DNA of 64,000 nt, from contig JACKHW010000003.1 of assembly GCA_020638795.1 (NCBI GenBank), positions 186,001 through 250,000 of the forward strand. The letters are read 5' to 3'. The notes beneath the pieces were generated by a model. The model was given only the letters and a program-made list of their open reading frames with translations, was not told the origin of the DNA and made no database searches. Position 1 is the stretch's first letter. Every line of letters starts with the position of its first letter. Below, piece after piece: positions 1 through 8,283 of the stretch. This DNA is from Planctomycetota bacterium (GTDB taxonomy: Bacteria > Planctomycetota > UBA1135 > GCA-002748355). Made by a program: the position numbers and the translations under genes.

Positions 1-164
1 CGGTGCCCGGAACCGACGACGGTCGACTCTCCCATCCATCTCCTGACCATTGGTGGCCACTCGTCTACGCGTACGCGGCGACGGACGAGCACGACGGTGT
101 GCGCTTCCCGATCGAAGGGTTCGACCTCGGTTCGTTGTCGATGCGCAGCGTGTGGTTCGGCTGA
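1..164 (+). CDS. ygiD: 4,5-DOPA-extradiol-type dioxygenase (YgiD/LigB-like), C-terminal fragment
   Basis: The reading frame open from base 3 ends in TGA at 162-164 and encodes the last 53 residues of a protein that begins outside the window. The fragment contains HPSPDHWWPL and ends FPIEGFDLGSLSMRSVWFG. This is the characteristic C-terminus of the DODA/YgiD group of class III extradiol ring-cleavage dioxygenases (LigB superfamily), with its conserved HP-x-PDH segment and GS-(L/I)-SMRS tail. The family comprises Zn- or Fe-dependent cytoplasmic enzymes of about 260 residues acting on catechol-like substrates; the substrate here is unknown. It faces the next gene convergently. The assignment rests on the tail alone, but the motif is distinctive. 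Confidence 0.8.
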   Translation, partial: VPGTDDGRLSHPSPDHWWPLVYAYAATDEHDGVRFPIEGFDLGSLSMRSVWFG

Positions 165-191
165 CGGTCTCGAAGCCGCGCGGAACGCGCG

Positions 192-1418
192 TCAGTGGAA
201 GAACGCGTACAGCCAGACCACTCCGATGAGCGTCGTGACGAGCGCGACCGGGAGTCCGACCTTCAGGTGTTCGAAGAAGCCGATTCCGCCGATCGGCCGC
301 GCGCTCTCCGCAACGATGATGTTGGCGGCGGAGCCGAGTAGCGTGAGGTTGCCCGCGAACGTCGAAGCCATGGCCAGGACTTCCCACCCGAGTGCTTTGT
401 CGGGAGAGGCGGCCATCTGATCCCGCACGACCAGAATGAAGGGCACGTTCGACACGGCATTGGACCCCACGAGGAACACACCGGCCGTACGCAACCAATC
501 GGAGAAGTCCGCAGAGTCGTGACCGAAGAGCGGATAGTGGGAGAAGAGCGCCGTCGTCGCTCCGCTTCGTACGAGCCCCTCCACGACGACGAAGAGGCCC
601 GAGAAGAAGATCAGGAGTGACCAGTCGATGCGGCTCCAGAGCTCCGTCGTATCGCGTCGGTGCAACAGCATGAGCGCGACGAGACCCGTGGTTGCCGACC
701 ACGCGAGATCGGCGCCCAGCGTGTAGGCGACTGCCGTGGCGACGATCACGCCGAGCGTGATCCGCGCGTTCGCGCCGAGGGGGCGAGGCGGTGCTTCGTC
801 ACCCAAGTTCGTACGGGCGAGCTGCCGCCGGTAGAACACATGGAGGATCGCGTGGTTCGCCGCGAGACAAACGAGGGCGAGCGGAAAGGCCACGACGAGG
901 TGATCGCGATACGACAGTCCGCCCAGCGAGGCGCAGAGCATGTTCTGTGGATTACCGACCAGCGTGCCGACGCTGCCGGTGTTCGCCGCCGTAGCGAGCG
1001 CCAAGAGATACGGCAGCGGCGGCAGATCGTGTCGCCGCACGAGGCGCACGACGATCGGCGCTGCAAGGACACAGACCGCATCGTTGGTCAGAAACGCGCT
1101 GAGCAGACCCGCCCCCCACACGATGGCTGCAAGGAGTCGCGCAGGCGTGCGCGCACGTCGGACGATCGCGGACTCGAGGACGTCGAAGAACCCGTCGAGC
1201 GCGAGACAGGCGCCCATTCCCATGACGCCGAACAGGAGGAGCAACGTCGGGCCGTGGATCGATTGGAGGGCTCGCTCGGGGCTGAGGACGCCGAGTGCCA
1301 CGCATGCCACGGCACCGAACAACGCCCCCGCGGGACGGTCGAAGCCGAGCCACGACAAGCGCCGGGCGGAGATCAAGACGTAGGTCACTGCAAAGACTGC
1401 AACTCCCGTCCAGTTCAT
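192..1418 (-). CDS. ArsB/CitM (SLC13)-type ion transporter
   Basis: A 408-residue polytopic inner-membrane protein of the ion transporter superfamily that includes ArsB, NhaD and CitMHS. About eleven hydrophobic segments are visible. Landmarks are FLTNDAVC in the first half, the loop TAANTGSVGTLVGNPQN (the family's re-entrant substrate or Na+ region), and the equivalent GSNAVSNVPF and LTLLGSAANII in the second half, showing the usual inverted-repeat architecture. It probably exchanges an anion or dicarboxylate against Na+/H+; the substrate cannot be read from sequence. I chose ATG at 1418, preceded by AAAGGA about 12 nt upstream, over a GTG at 1451. It is divergent from the peroxiredoxin gene across a 343-bp gap. 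Confidence 0.85.
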   Translation of the reverse strand: MNWTGVAVFAVTYVLISARRLSWLGFDRPAGALFGAVACVALGVLSPERALQSIHGPTLLLLFGVMGMGACLALDGFFDVLESAIVRRARTPARLLAAIVWGAGLLSAFLTNDAVCVLAAPIVVRLVRRHDLPPLPYLLALATAANTGSVGTLVGNPQNMLCASLGGLSYRDHLVVAFPLALVCLAANHAILHVFYRRQLARTNLGDEAPPRPLGANARITLGVIVATAVAYTLGADLAWSATTGLVALMLLHRRDTTELWSRIDWSLLIFFSGLFVVVEGLVRSGATTALFSHYPLFGHDSADFSDWLRTAGVFLVGSNAVSNVPFILVVRDQMAASPDKALGWEVLAMASTFAGNLTLLGSAANIIVAESARPIGGIGFFEHLKVGLPVALVTTLIGVVWLYAFFH

Positions 1419-1761
1419 GGCTGCGTCAGGTCCTTTGCCGCCGGTTGACACCGCAAGTGGATTGCGCTGTCGTGCACCGCATCAGGCAGGTCGTCTGATC
1501 GCGCAGTCCAGCAGAAACGATGAACCAATCAACCATGCGCCATCCGCTTTGAAGCCGCATTCACGGCCCAAGGGCGCAGGTCTGCGCCCCGAACGCCCAC
1601 CGCTGAGCGACGCTGCGCCTCCCCCGATCGGGGATTCGCGTCGTCCATTGCCGGTTCAGGAAGCGTTGGCCGCGGGTGCCTGGATCCCTCGACCATTTGC
1701 GACCGCCAATCGTTTGCGCGGTCCTATCCCCTCGAAGAACGAACTCAGACAAGGATCGATC
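1419..1761. other. 343-bp divergent intergenic region
   Basis: This stretch separates the divergent transporter and peroxiredoxin genes and must hold both promoters. I see no convincing gene. The frame that continues the peroxiredoxin ORF upstream has arginine/proline-rich composition unlike any family. The only clear structure is the inverted repeat at 1701-1723. AAGGA at 1751 serves as the ribosome binding site for the ATG at 1762. Confidence 0.6.
1701..1723. repeat. inverted repeat GACCGC-N11-GCGGTC
   Basis: GACCGC (1701-1706) and GCGGTC (1718-1723) are perfect inverted copies separated by 11 bases, about 40 bp before the peroxiredoxin start. This could be a regulator site or an mRNA stem; nothing else in the sequence discriminates between these. 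Confidence 0.3.
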
Positions 1762-2361
1762 ATGGCAGTCCTCGTAGGCAAACAAGCCCCAGACTTCACC
1801 GCTCAGTTCGTGATGCCCGACAACAGCTTCCAGGAAAGCAGCCTGTCGGCATACCGCGGCAAGTACGTTGTCCTCTTCTTCTATCCGCTCGACTTCACGT
1901 TCGTGTGTCCATCCGAGATCATCGCATTCGACAACCGCATCGCGGAGTTCAAGGAACGCGGCTGCGAGGTCCTCGGTGTGTCGGTGGATTCGCACTTCAC
2001 GCACTCGGCATGGCGCAACACCGCGGTCGAGAACGGCGGCATCGGTGCCGTGCAATTCCCGCTCGTCGCCGATCTGACCAAGTCGATCGCCTCGAACTAC
2101 GACGTCCTGACCGGCGATGGCGCGGTCGCGTATCGCGGCCTCTTCTTGATCGACAAGGAAGGCAAGGTTCGCCACCAGATCGTCAACGACCTGCCTCTCG
2201 GTCGCAGCGTCGACGAGGCGCTTCGCATGGTCGACGCCCTGCAGTTCCACGAACAACACGGCGAGGTCTGCCCCGCGAACTGGAGCAAGGGCAAGGCCGG
2301 GATGAAGCCGAACGCCGCAGGCGTCGCGTCCTACCTCAAGGACAACGCGAGCCGTCTCTGA
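1762..2361 (+). CDS. typical 2-Cys peroxiredoxin (AhpC/Prx1 family)
   Basis: A 199-residue cytoplasmic thiol peroxidase reducing H2O2 and organic hydroperoxides. The peroxidatic cysteine is C49 in FTFVCPSEI; P42 and T46 of the PxxxTxxC active site precede it. The resolving cysteine is C170 in GEVCPANW. Length and the C-terminal extension after C170 match the Prx1/AhpC subfamily, which works as decamers of dimers reduced by AhpF or thioredoxin. The start is ATG 1762, with AAGGA about 7 nt upstream; a longer frame reaching back to 1417 has no family similarity. No ahpF or oxyR lies nearby, so reduction by a thioredoxin system is likely. Confidence 0.95.
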   Translation: MAVLVGKQAPDFTAQFVMPDNSFQESSLSAYRGKYVVLFFYPLDFTFVCPSEIIAFDNRIAEFKERGCEVLGVSVDSHFTHSAWRNTAVENGGIGAVQFPLVADLTKSIASNYDVLTGDGAVAYRGLFLIDKEGKVRHQIVNDLPLGRSVDEALRMVDALQFHEQHGEVCPANWSKGKAGMKPNAAGVASYLKDNASRL

Positions 2362-2367
2362 GCGATC

Positions 2368-2396
2368 AGCGGCGGCTCGGCCGTTCCTTTGTGCTT
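2368..2396 (+). terminator. possible intrinsic terminator after the peroxiredoxin gene
   Basis: AGCGGC (2368-2373) can pair with GCCGTT (2380-2385) across a six-base loop, one pair being G-U. The downstream tract CCTTTGTGCTT is moderately T-rich. It lies 7 bp after the peroxiredoxin stop. The T-run is weak. Confidence 0.35.
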
Positions 2397-2475
2397 GGGT
2401 GCTTCGTGGCCCCGCCACAGCCGGTCGCGCCTCGAGGTTCCAATAAATAGGCGCGCCGCACGAAAAACTCGCCCG

Positions 2476-3435
2476 ATGCCCGAGCACCCTTCCCCCGACC
2501 TCGAATCTCTGCGACGCGCGCTCCAAGAACAGCAGGACAGGGAGCTGCGACATGGCCGCCTCTTCACCCTGCGAGCGTCCGTGGTTCGCCAGCTCGCCAA
2601 AGAGACGACAGAGCTCGAAGCACTCGCCGAAACGCTCGCGTCCGAACAACAGGACGTCGCTCGACTAGAAGGGCTGAGCCTCGCCTCGATCTTCTACACA
2701 CTCCTCTCCTCGAAGACCGAACGTCTCGAAAAGGAACGCGCGGAAGTCGCGCGAGCGAAACTGCGGTACGACGAGCGCTTCGAAGCGTGCCAGACTCTCG
2801 AGGGAGAACGCCTCAGGATCGAGCGAGAACTCGAAGCACTCGGGGACGTTGAAGGCGATCGCGAACGTCTGCTGAAGGCCAAAGCCGAAGCACTCACGGC
2901 CCTCGGCGGCGATTCGAGTCACGAGCTGGTTTCCTGGATCGATCGCGTCGCGCGCGCCCGAGCCCACACTCGCGAAGGCGAGGAAGCGCTGCATGCGTGC
3001 CGCGATACGCTCCGCAATCTCGAAGACGTCGTCGAGGCGATCACGAAAGCGCGCGACTGGGGCCGCATCGACATGTTCGGCGGCGGTCTGGGCACGACCT
3101 TGATCAAGCACTCACGTTTGGACTCGGCGAAGTCGCTCGCGAATCTGGCGCAGCGCAACCTACGGCGCTTCGAACGAGAACTCGGCGAGTTCATGGACAT
3201 CGACGATCTGCGGATCGAGACGCCGGAAGTCGCGAAGTTCGCCGACATCTTCTTCGACGGTCTGATCTTCGACTGGCTCGCGCAACGTCAAATCACGGCA
3301 TCGCTCGAACAGGCTCAGACGTCGCGGAATCAGATGCGCCGGGTACTCACGCGACTCGAACGCGCCGTCGCCGAGTCGCGGCGCGCGGCCGAAGAAGCCG
3401 AGGACGGCTACCGCCGCTTCCTCTACGACGCCTGA
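2476..3435 (+). CDS. coiled-coil protein of unknown function
   Basis: A 319-residue, highly charged protein rich in Glu, Arg, Leu and Ala. Long predicted coiled coils span roughly residues 10-150 and 260-315. No signal peptide or transmembrane segment is visible. A short glycine-containing stretch at about residues 195-210 (RIDMFGGGLGTTL) interrupts the helices. I do not recognise a named family, though FGGGLGTT-type breaks between coiled coils occur in several uncharacterised bacterial proteins. I chose ATG 2476 because the sequence upstream in the frame (from 2389) is arginine-rich and overlaps the terminator candidate. It sits alone between the peroxiredoxin gene and the blaI operator. Confidence 0.7.
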   Translation: MPEHPSPDLESLRRALQEQQDRELRHGRLFTLRASVVRQLAKETTELEALAETLASEQQDVARLEGLSLASIFYTLLSSKTERLEKERAEVARAKLRYDERFEACQTLEGERLRIERELEALGDVEGDRERLLKAKAEALTALGGDSSHELVSWIDRVARARAHTREGEEALHACRDTLRNLEDVVEAITKARDWGRIDMFGGGLGTTLIKHSRLDSAKSLANLAQRNLRRFERELGEFMDIDDLRIETPEVAKFADIFFDGLIFDWLAQRQITASLEQAQTSRNQMRRVLTRLERAVAESRRAAEEAEDGYRRFLYDA

Positions 3436-3564
3436 GGAGTCCTCGCGTTACCGCAGCGAGCGAGCGGCGATGTCCCTCGCCTGCGGTCGCTACACGAGGA
3501 TCGAATCGCCGCGACATGCGACTCGGTCGCGCGCTCCGAACGGGCTTACGAATCGACGGATTGC

Positions 3565-3587
3565 CTAAGCTTAGTCGACCAAGCTTG
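3565..3587 (+). promoter_or_regulatory. candidate BlaI operator (nested palindromes)
   Basis: CTAAGCTTAG (3565-3574) is a perfect 10-bp palindrome and CAAGCTTG (3580-3587) a perfect 8-bp one, with centres 14 bp apart. The two AAGCTT cores flank GTCGAC, so 3567-3586 is also a 20-bp dyad with one mismatched pair. It ends 14 bp before the blaI ATG, overlapping where the promoter or 5' leader must be. Autorepression through such a dyad is known for BlaI/MecI/CopY regulators; binding here is inferred. Confidence 0.55.
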
Positions 3588-3601
3588 CCGATATCGGGGA
3601 C

Positions 3602-4003
3602 ATGAACCCCGGAACGAGCACCAGCACCCCCGAACCGACGGAGCGTGAGCTCCAGATCCTCAGCGTGCTCTGGGAGCAGGGCGAATGCACGGTTCGCCAA
3701 GTGCACGAGAGTCTCCGCGACGAGCTCGGCATCGTGCAGAACACGGTCCAGGCCTTCTTGCGCACGATGACCGAGAAGCGGCTCGTCGCGTATCGCAAGG
3801 AAGGCCGCACGTTCTACTACTCCGCCTGCGTCGAGCCGAAGGGAACGAAGCGCAGGATGCTCGGAACCGTCTTGCAGCGTGCGTTCGACGGCGCACTCGA
3901 TCAGCTCATCGAGAGCGCGATCGAGCTTCGGAAACCGACACCGGAAGAACTCGAGCGACTACGGCGTCTCGTCGACGATCTAGAGCGAAGAGGAGACGCG
4001 TGA
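3602..4003 (+). CDS. blaI: BlaI/MecI/CopY-family transcriptional repressor
   Basis: A 133-residue winged-helix repressor. The N-terminal TERELQILSVLW and the recognition-helix region IVQNTVQAFLRTMTEKRLV are typical of the family. These are followed by the wing EGRTFYYSA and a C-terminal dimerisation helix pair (about 80-130). BlaI proteins dimerise on operators and are released when a membrane BlaR1 sensor triggers their cleavage. GGGGA precedes the ATG. Its stop overlaps the blaR1 start as TGATG, so the pair is translationally coupled. An operator candidate lies immediately upstream. The regulated target beyond the pair itself is unknown; no beta-lactamase gene is adjacent. Confidence 0.9.
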   Translation: MNPGTSTSTPEPTERELQILSVLWEQGECTVRQVHESLRDELGIVQNTVQAFLRTMTEKRLVAYRKEGRTFYYSACVEPKGTKRRMLGTVLQRAFDGALDQLIESAIELRKPTPEELERLRRLVDDLERRGDA

Positions 4004-5646
4004 TGTTCGACTGGCTCCTCGCATGGTGGTCCGCCAACGGCATTCCGTTCTTGATCGGATCGACGCTCTGGCTCGCCGCAGGCCTCACTGCGGCGAAGCT
4101 CGCCCGCGCACCCGTCGCGCGTCAACGCATCGCCGAATCCGCGATCTGGGGATTCTTCGCGTGGCTCGTGCTCTCGAGCGTGACACCGATCGAGCAGTCA
4201 CAGCCCGCGTCGATCGTGGATGCGCCCGCCATCACGAGCACGTCCCTACCGCCTTCGTTCACGATCACGGATGCGCTTCCCATCGAAGCGACGTCACCCA
4301 TCACGCACACGGCGACGCCCGCGGTCGAAATCCTGGACGTCCTCGGCATGCTGTTCGCGCTCGGCTTCGTCGTCACGCTGTGCTACACGCTCGTCGGAGC
4401 CATGCTGGTGCGGCGCATCGTACGCCGCGGCGTCGTCGCGCCCACCGAGGTCCTCGAGTTGGCGCGCTCGCTGCCCCTCGCCCGTCGCCGCGTGCGCATC
4501 GTCTCGAGTCCGGCGGCAACGCGCCCGTTCTGCTGTGGATTGCTGCACCCACGCATCGTCTTGCCGAAGCGCATTGCCGAATCGAAGGACATGAGCCTCG
4601 TGCGCTCGATCTTGCTACACGAGTTCGCACACATCGCGCAGCGCGATCTTCGAGGGAACGCGCTCTTCGCGTGTGCGGCGTCACTCCTCTACTGGAATCC
4701 CCTGTTCCATCGCCTGCGGCGTGAAGCGCGCTTGTACGCCGAAGTCGTCGCCGACGATCTCGCCGCCGCGCGCGTCGGCAAGACGACCTACGTTCGCCAG
4801 CTCGTCGCGCTCGCGTCGAGTTCCCCCGCCCTGCCACGACCACTCGCGAGCGCGCTCCCGGTGGTCGATTCCGAGTCCGAGTTCTTCAGGAGAATGAACA
4901 TGCTACTGACCCGCCAAGAACGCGTTTCCGCTCGCTGCACGCTCTTCACGACGATCACGCGCTGTCTCGGAACGGTCGCTCTCGCGGCAACCGCTTCGAT
5001 GGCGTGGACCGCCACGATCGTCGCGCAGGATCCCGCGCCCGAAGTGGAGCACGTCACGCCTCCGAAGCAGGAGAAGACCGAGAAACCGGAGAAGACCGAG
5101 AAGCCGGAGGCTGTCGCCTCTCAGCTCGCACTGAAGTTCGAGTTCGAGGAGGACGCGCAACTCGGCGCGGTCCTCACGAAACTCGCGACACTCGGATTCG
5201 CGATCCAGAAGCTCGAGGTCGCTCCGCCCAAGAAGGGCGCCGTGCGCGTCGCATGGCTCGCGATCGGCGTGAAGAGTCCTCGCGATGCGATGCGCACGCT
5301 CCGGACGCCTGAGTTCCTGAAACCCGTGTCGCTGCTCTCCGTCGCACTGGTGAAACCACCGAAGACGAAAGAGGTCGACCGTAACGCGATCCGGCACGCG
5401 GCATCGCGCGTTCGCTTCGCATTCGAGAACGAGGACGTGAAGAAGGTCGTCGACGCGATCGCGAAGATCACGGGCAGCAACATCGTGCTGCCTCCGAGTC
5501 TCAGCGGGAAGGTCAGCTTGCGCGTGCGCGACGTGCCGGTGTTCGAAGCCCTCGAGACCGCGGTGCGACAGCTCGGCCACACGGTCGTGGAAGAGGATCT
5601 CGGGATTCTGCACGTCGTCAAGCTGCTGGCGAAAGCCGATCGCTAA
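4003..5646 (+). CDS. blaR1: BlaR1-like M56 metallopeptidase with C-terminal secretin-N0-like domain
   Basis: A 547-residue integral membrane sensor-protease. Residues 1-150 carry several transmembrane helices. The M56 zinc protease motif HEFAH is at residues 206-210 (LLHEFAHIAQRD), and a further hydrophobic helix spans about 313-340. The extracytoplasmic C-terminus is not a penicillin-binding domain. A Glu/Lys/Pro linker (EKTEKPEKTEKPE) leads to two alpha/beta modules. The second, about 468-545 (RFAFENEDVKKVVDAI, GSNIVLPPSLSGKVSLRVRDVPVFEAL), resembles the STN/N0 domain of secretins and TonB receptors. The protein presumably senses an envelope signal and releases BlaI. Its ATG overlaps the blaI stop; the frame is also open upstream, but that part is out-of-frame blaI sequence. 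Confidence 0.85.
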   Translation: MFDWLLAWWSANGIPFLIGSTLWLAAGLTAAKLARAPVARQRIAESAIWGFFAWLVLSSVTPIEQSQPASIVDAPAITSTSLPPSFTITDALPIEATSPITHTATPAVEILDVLGMLFALGFVVTLCYTLVGAMLVRRIVRRGVVAPTEVLELARSLPLARRRVRIVSSPAATRPFCCGLLHPRIVLPKRIAESKDMSLVRSILLHEFAHIAQRDLRGNALFACAASLLYWNPLFHRLRREARLYAEVVADDLAAARVGKTTYVRQLVALASSSPALPRPLASALPVVDSESEFFRRMNMLLTRQERVSARCTLFTTITRCLGTVALAATASMAWTATIVAQDPAPEVEHVTPPKQEKTEKPEKTEKPEAVASQLALKFEFEEDAQLGAVLTKLATLGFAIQKLEVAPPKKGAVRVAWLAIGVKSPRDAMRTLRTPEFLKPVSLLSVALVKPPKTKEVDRNAIRHAASRVRFAFENEDVKKVVDAIAKITGSNIVLPPSLSGKVSLRVRDVPVFEALETAVRQLGHTVVEEDLGILHVVKLLAKADR

Positions 5647-5680
5647 CTCGAAATCGGTCGGGCTTTCGCCGAGCCCTCGA

Positions 5681-7174
5681 CTACTTCCGCACCTCGCGCC
5701 ACTTGTCGATTCGCTCGTCGATGTTGCCTGCGCGGTAGGGATACGAGTCGAACTCGCAGGGTCCGTCCTTCATGCGCGGGTCTCCAGTCTCGCGGAGATA
5801 CGCATCGAGACGCGACCGCAGCGCTCGTACCGTATCGGCATGTTCTTCCGCGAGCGCGAGGTTTCTCACCTGGTCCGGGTCGGACGTGCAATCATAGAAT
5901 TCGACTCGCGGCCGCTTCGCGAAGCAGAGTGCATAGAACTTCGCGAACCTCGGGTCTTCGCGCCCGTGCACGAGTAGCCGCTTCGTCGGTCCGTTGTCGC
6001 AGTCGGCGTGCACGTCCATCGGGTGAGTCGCGCCGCTCGGAACACCGGCGGGCCATCGTTCGGGCTCCAGGTTGACGATCAAGAGCCAACGATCCGTGCG
6101 AATCGCGCGTGCCGGATACCCCTCGAGCGACGGGAGCGCCTGCGCGGGCGTGTGGCGCTCGCGACCGAAGACGACGAAGTCGCGCCCGTCCAGGTCGGTA
6201 CCGTTCGACGCCTCTGCGAGCCCGAGCAGACTCCTTCCCGTCATGACCGAAGGCACATCGACGCACGCAGCGCTGAGAAACGTCGGCGCGAGGTCGGTCA
6301 ACGAGACGAACGCCTTCACCTTCGATCCCTTCGCGATGCGAGCCCCCCAACGCAGCGCGAGCGGCACGCGCACACCCCAGTCGTAGAGGTTGCCCTTGCA
6401 GCGCGGAAACGGCATGCCGTGATCGCCGGTCATGACGATGATCGTGTTGTCGAGTTCGCCCTTCTCCGCGAGCCGTGCGAGCGCGCTTCCGACATCGCGG
6501 TCCCAACGCTGGACCTCGAAGTAGTAATCGGCGAGATCGCCACGCACGTCTTCGTGATCCGGGTAGAAGTCCGGCACGTGAATCTCGCTCGGGTCGATAC
6601 CGCTCTCGCGCCCGCTGCCGCGTTCGTAGCCGCGATGCGGGTCGGATGTACCGAACCAGAAGCAGAAGGGCCGCTTCGGATCGCGCTTCTCGAGGAAGGC
6701 GTCGAACGTGCCGGGCGGGCCGCACGGATGCTCGTCGTATCCCCCGGCTTGGAACTTGCCCGGCCCCCACGCCTTGCGCCAATGCCCGATCTCGTAGCCG
6801 CTCTCTGCGAGCAGCCGCATGAAGTTCGGATGCGCAACGCTGAGCGTGCTGTGCAAGTTCGCGCCCTCGCCGAGGCGGTAGAACTGTTGTCCGGTAAGGA
6901 TCGAGTTGCGGCATGGCGTGCACGACGGACTCGAGACGATCGCACGCTCGAACAGCACCCCCTCACGCGCGAGTCGATCGAAGGTCGGTGTCTTGACGAC
7001 GCGATCCCCGAGCGCCCCGGCGTGCGGCCAGCCCCAATCGTCGGCGAGACAGAAGAGGATGTTCGGGCGTTGCTCCGGACTATGACCGGGGCTCTGAGCT
7101 ACGAGGACCTGCCCGACCAAGGTCACGACGAAGAGCAGGCAGAGACGAACGAATCGACGAGGTTGCTCGAGCAT
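5681..7174 (-). CDS. secreted sulfatase (formylglycine-dependent, arylsulfatase family)
   Basis: A 497-residue type I sulfatase. A signal peptide (residues 1-27, hydrophobic LCLLFVVTLVGQVLVA) precedes the start of the catalytic domain PNILFCLADDWGW, which holds the metal-binding Asp pair. The formylglycine motif C-T-P-C-R follows in SPSCTPCRNSILTG; the first Cys is the one converted to formylglycine. GDHGMPFPRCKGNLYDWGVRVPL supplies the C-terminal metal and sulfate ligands. It probably desulfates polysaccharides or other sulfate esters in the periplasm. ATG 7174 was chosen because a signal peptide starts there and AGGAC lies about 12 nt upstream; the further upstream frame is arginine-rich. 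It is convergent with blaR1. No anaerobic sulfatase-maturating enzyme or FGE lies in the window. Confidence 0.93.
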   Translation of the reverse strand: MLEQPRRFVRLCLLFVVTLVGQVLVAQSPGHSPEQRPNILFCLADDWGWPHAGALGDRVVKTPTFDRLAREGVLFERAIVSSPSCTPCRNSILTGQQFYRLGEGANLHSTLSVAHPNFMRLLAESGYEIGHWRKAWGPGKFQAGGYDEHPCGPPGTFDAFLEKRDPKRPFCFWFGTSDPHRGYERGSGRESGIDPSEIHVPDFYPDHEDVRGDLADYYFEVQRWDRDVGSALARLAEKGELDNTIIVMTGDHGMPFPRCKGNLYDWGVRVPLALRWGARIAKGSKVKAFVSLTDLAPTFLSAACVDVPSVMTGRSLLGLAEASNGTDLDGRDFVVFGRERHTPAQALPSLEGYPARAIRTDRWLLIVNLEPERWPAGVPSGATHPMDVHADCDNGPTKRLLVHGREDPRFAKFYALCFAKRPRVEFYDCTSDPDQVRNLALAEEHADTVRALRSRLDAYLRETGDPRMKDGPCEFDSYPYRAGNIDERIDKWREVRK

Positions 7175-7345
7175 GTGGCATGTCCTGGCTGTCGCTGCGC
7201 ACTCGCGAGTGCCGTCGAGACCATACTCCAACCGATGCCCCCTCACGCGATACAGTCGTAACCGCCTCCGATCACGTCCGCTGGATCGTGCGAGCGAAAC
7301 GGCAGGCTGACGATCCCCGACCACCTACAACACCAAGCTCGTGTC

Positions 7346-7747
7346 ATGCCATTGATCCTCGATCAAGTCTGGAACGAACGCCCCGGCCAAGCTGCCTTTC
7401 AGGCCTCCACGTCCACCTCGGAAGCGGCTGCTGTCGTGTTCGAGGATGATGGCCGAACCGGATACTTCTACGCCTGTGAATCCGACGAAGGGCCGATCTT
7501 CGACGCGTTGCACATCTACGACGTCGAGGAAATCGCAGACCGTGATCGGGAGTCCGAGTTCAAGATCGGCTGGTCATCCAGCGGGCGTCAGGCAGCCCTC
7601 TTGATCAACGGTCACCCTCACGCCGTGTTCGACTTCGAGCTCTCGCGCGGGTGGTGTCGATCCGGATTCCCCGATCCACCGCGAGATGGAGGTTGGTCGA
7701 CAGACGGTCACGCGTGGGACGAGGATTGCCTCGCGAGCTTTCGTTGA
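7346..7747 (+). CDS. small protein resembling DUF2251
   Basis: A 133-residue acidic, soluble protein without signal peptide. It contains VFEDDGRTGYFYACE and DALHIYDVE, followed by a Trp-rich beta section and a C-terminal GHAWDEDCL. The FEDDGxTGYFYA and LHIYxV strings recall the uncharacterised DUF2251 family from memory; a profile search is needed to confirm this. No catalytic motif is evident. Such small acidic proteins often occur as orphan immunity-like genes, but no toxin gene is adjacent. It is divergent from the sulfatase and lies 74 bp ahead of another orphan. Confidence 0.6.
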   Translation: MPLILDQVWNERPGQAAFQASTSTSEAAAVVFEDDGRTGYFYACESDEGPIFDALHIYDVEEIADRDRESEFKIGWSSSGRQAALLINGHPHAVFDFELSRGWCRSGFPDPPRDGGWSTDGHAWDEDCLASFR

Positions 7748-7821
7748 GATCGCCAGGGTTGTTGGTGACGACGATGATCGGAGGAACGCATCTTCTGCGA
7801 ACACACCCGGGGAGTCGAGGC

Positions 7822-8271
7822 ATGAAGAGACGCCAAATGAACTCACTCGCGCATTCGCTGTGCGCCTACCTCTGCTCGCGAAACAACGACATCGGAGGCT
7901 ATTGGGGCATCGGCGTACTGTGTGCGGTCTCCAAAAGAGAACGAAGACAGAAGATCAGCTTCGTGCTTCGCCCAGGAGAGTCGCTCCGGATCGACGGCCA
8001 CGAGATTTCAGGGTCGAAGGATGTCACGGACAAGCTCGTCCCGCTCGGTTTGGACTCGATCGAGGGGCGTCTTTCATTCTTCACAGACGGCCGCTACCCG
8101 CAGGGAGCGGATCGGTTCACGTGCGGACTCGCTATTGCGATTGCGCAAGGAGGCAGGGTGGGCATGAGCATCACTCACGTCGAGTGTTGGCCCCACGACC
8201 CAACCCGCGAACGGCGTCGCGCGATCGCGGGCGACGCTTCGAGGGCAGCCCCACCAGCACCGCGGCCATGA
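7822..8271 (+). CDS. hypothetical protein
   Basis: A frame of about 149 residues starting at ATG 7822 (GGAG at 7811) or ATG 7837. Recognisable as protein-like are NSLAHSLCAYLCSRNNDIGGYWGIGVLC, which is cysteine-rich and hydrophobic, and a beta-strand pattern in KISFVLRPGESLRIDG. The tail after about residue 120 is Arg/Pro/Ala-rich and may be poorly constrained. I do not recognise the family. It follows the DUF2251-like gene on the same strand and could be co-transcribed with it. The composition looks coding, but the start and the C-terminus are uncertain. Confidence 0.5.
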   Translation: MKRRQMNSLAHSLCAYLCSRNNDIGGYWGIGVLCAVSKRERRQKISFVLRPGESLRIDGHEISGSKDVTDKLVPLGLDSIEGRLSFFTDGRYPQGADRFTCGLAIAIAQGGRVGMSITHVECWPHDPTRERRRAIAGDASRAAPPAPRP

Positions 8272-8283
8272 CCTGAAACGACA

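Noticed and set aside
1417..1761. Peroxiredoxin N-terminal extension from 1417
   Set aside because: The extra 115 residues are Pro/Arg-rich with no family similarity; a good ribosome binding site precedes ATG 1762.
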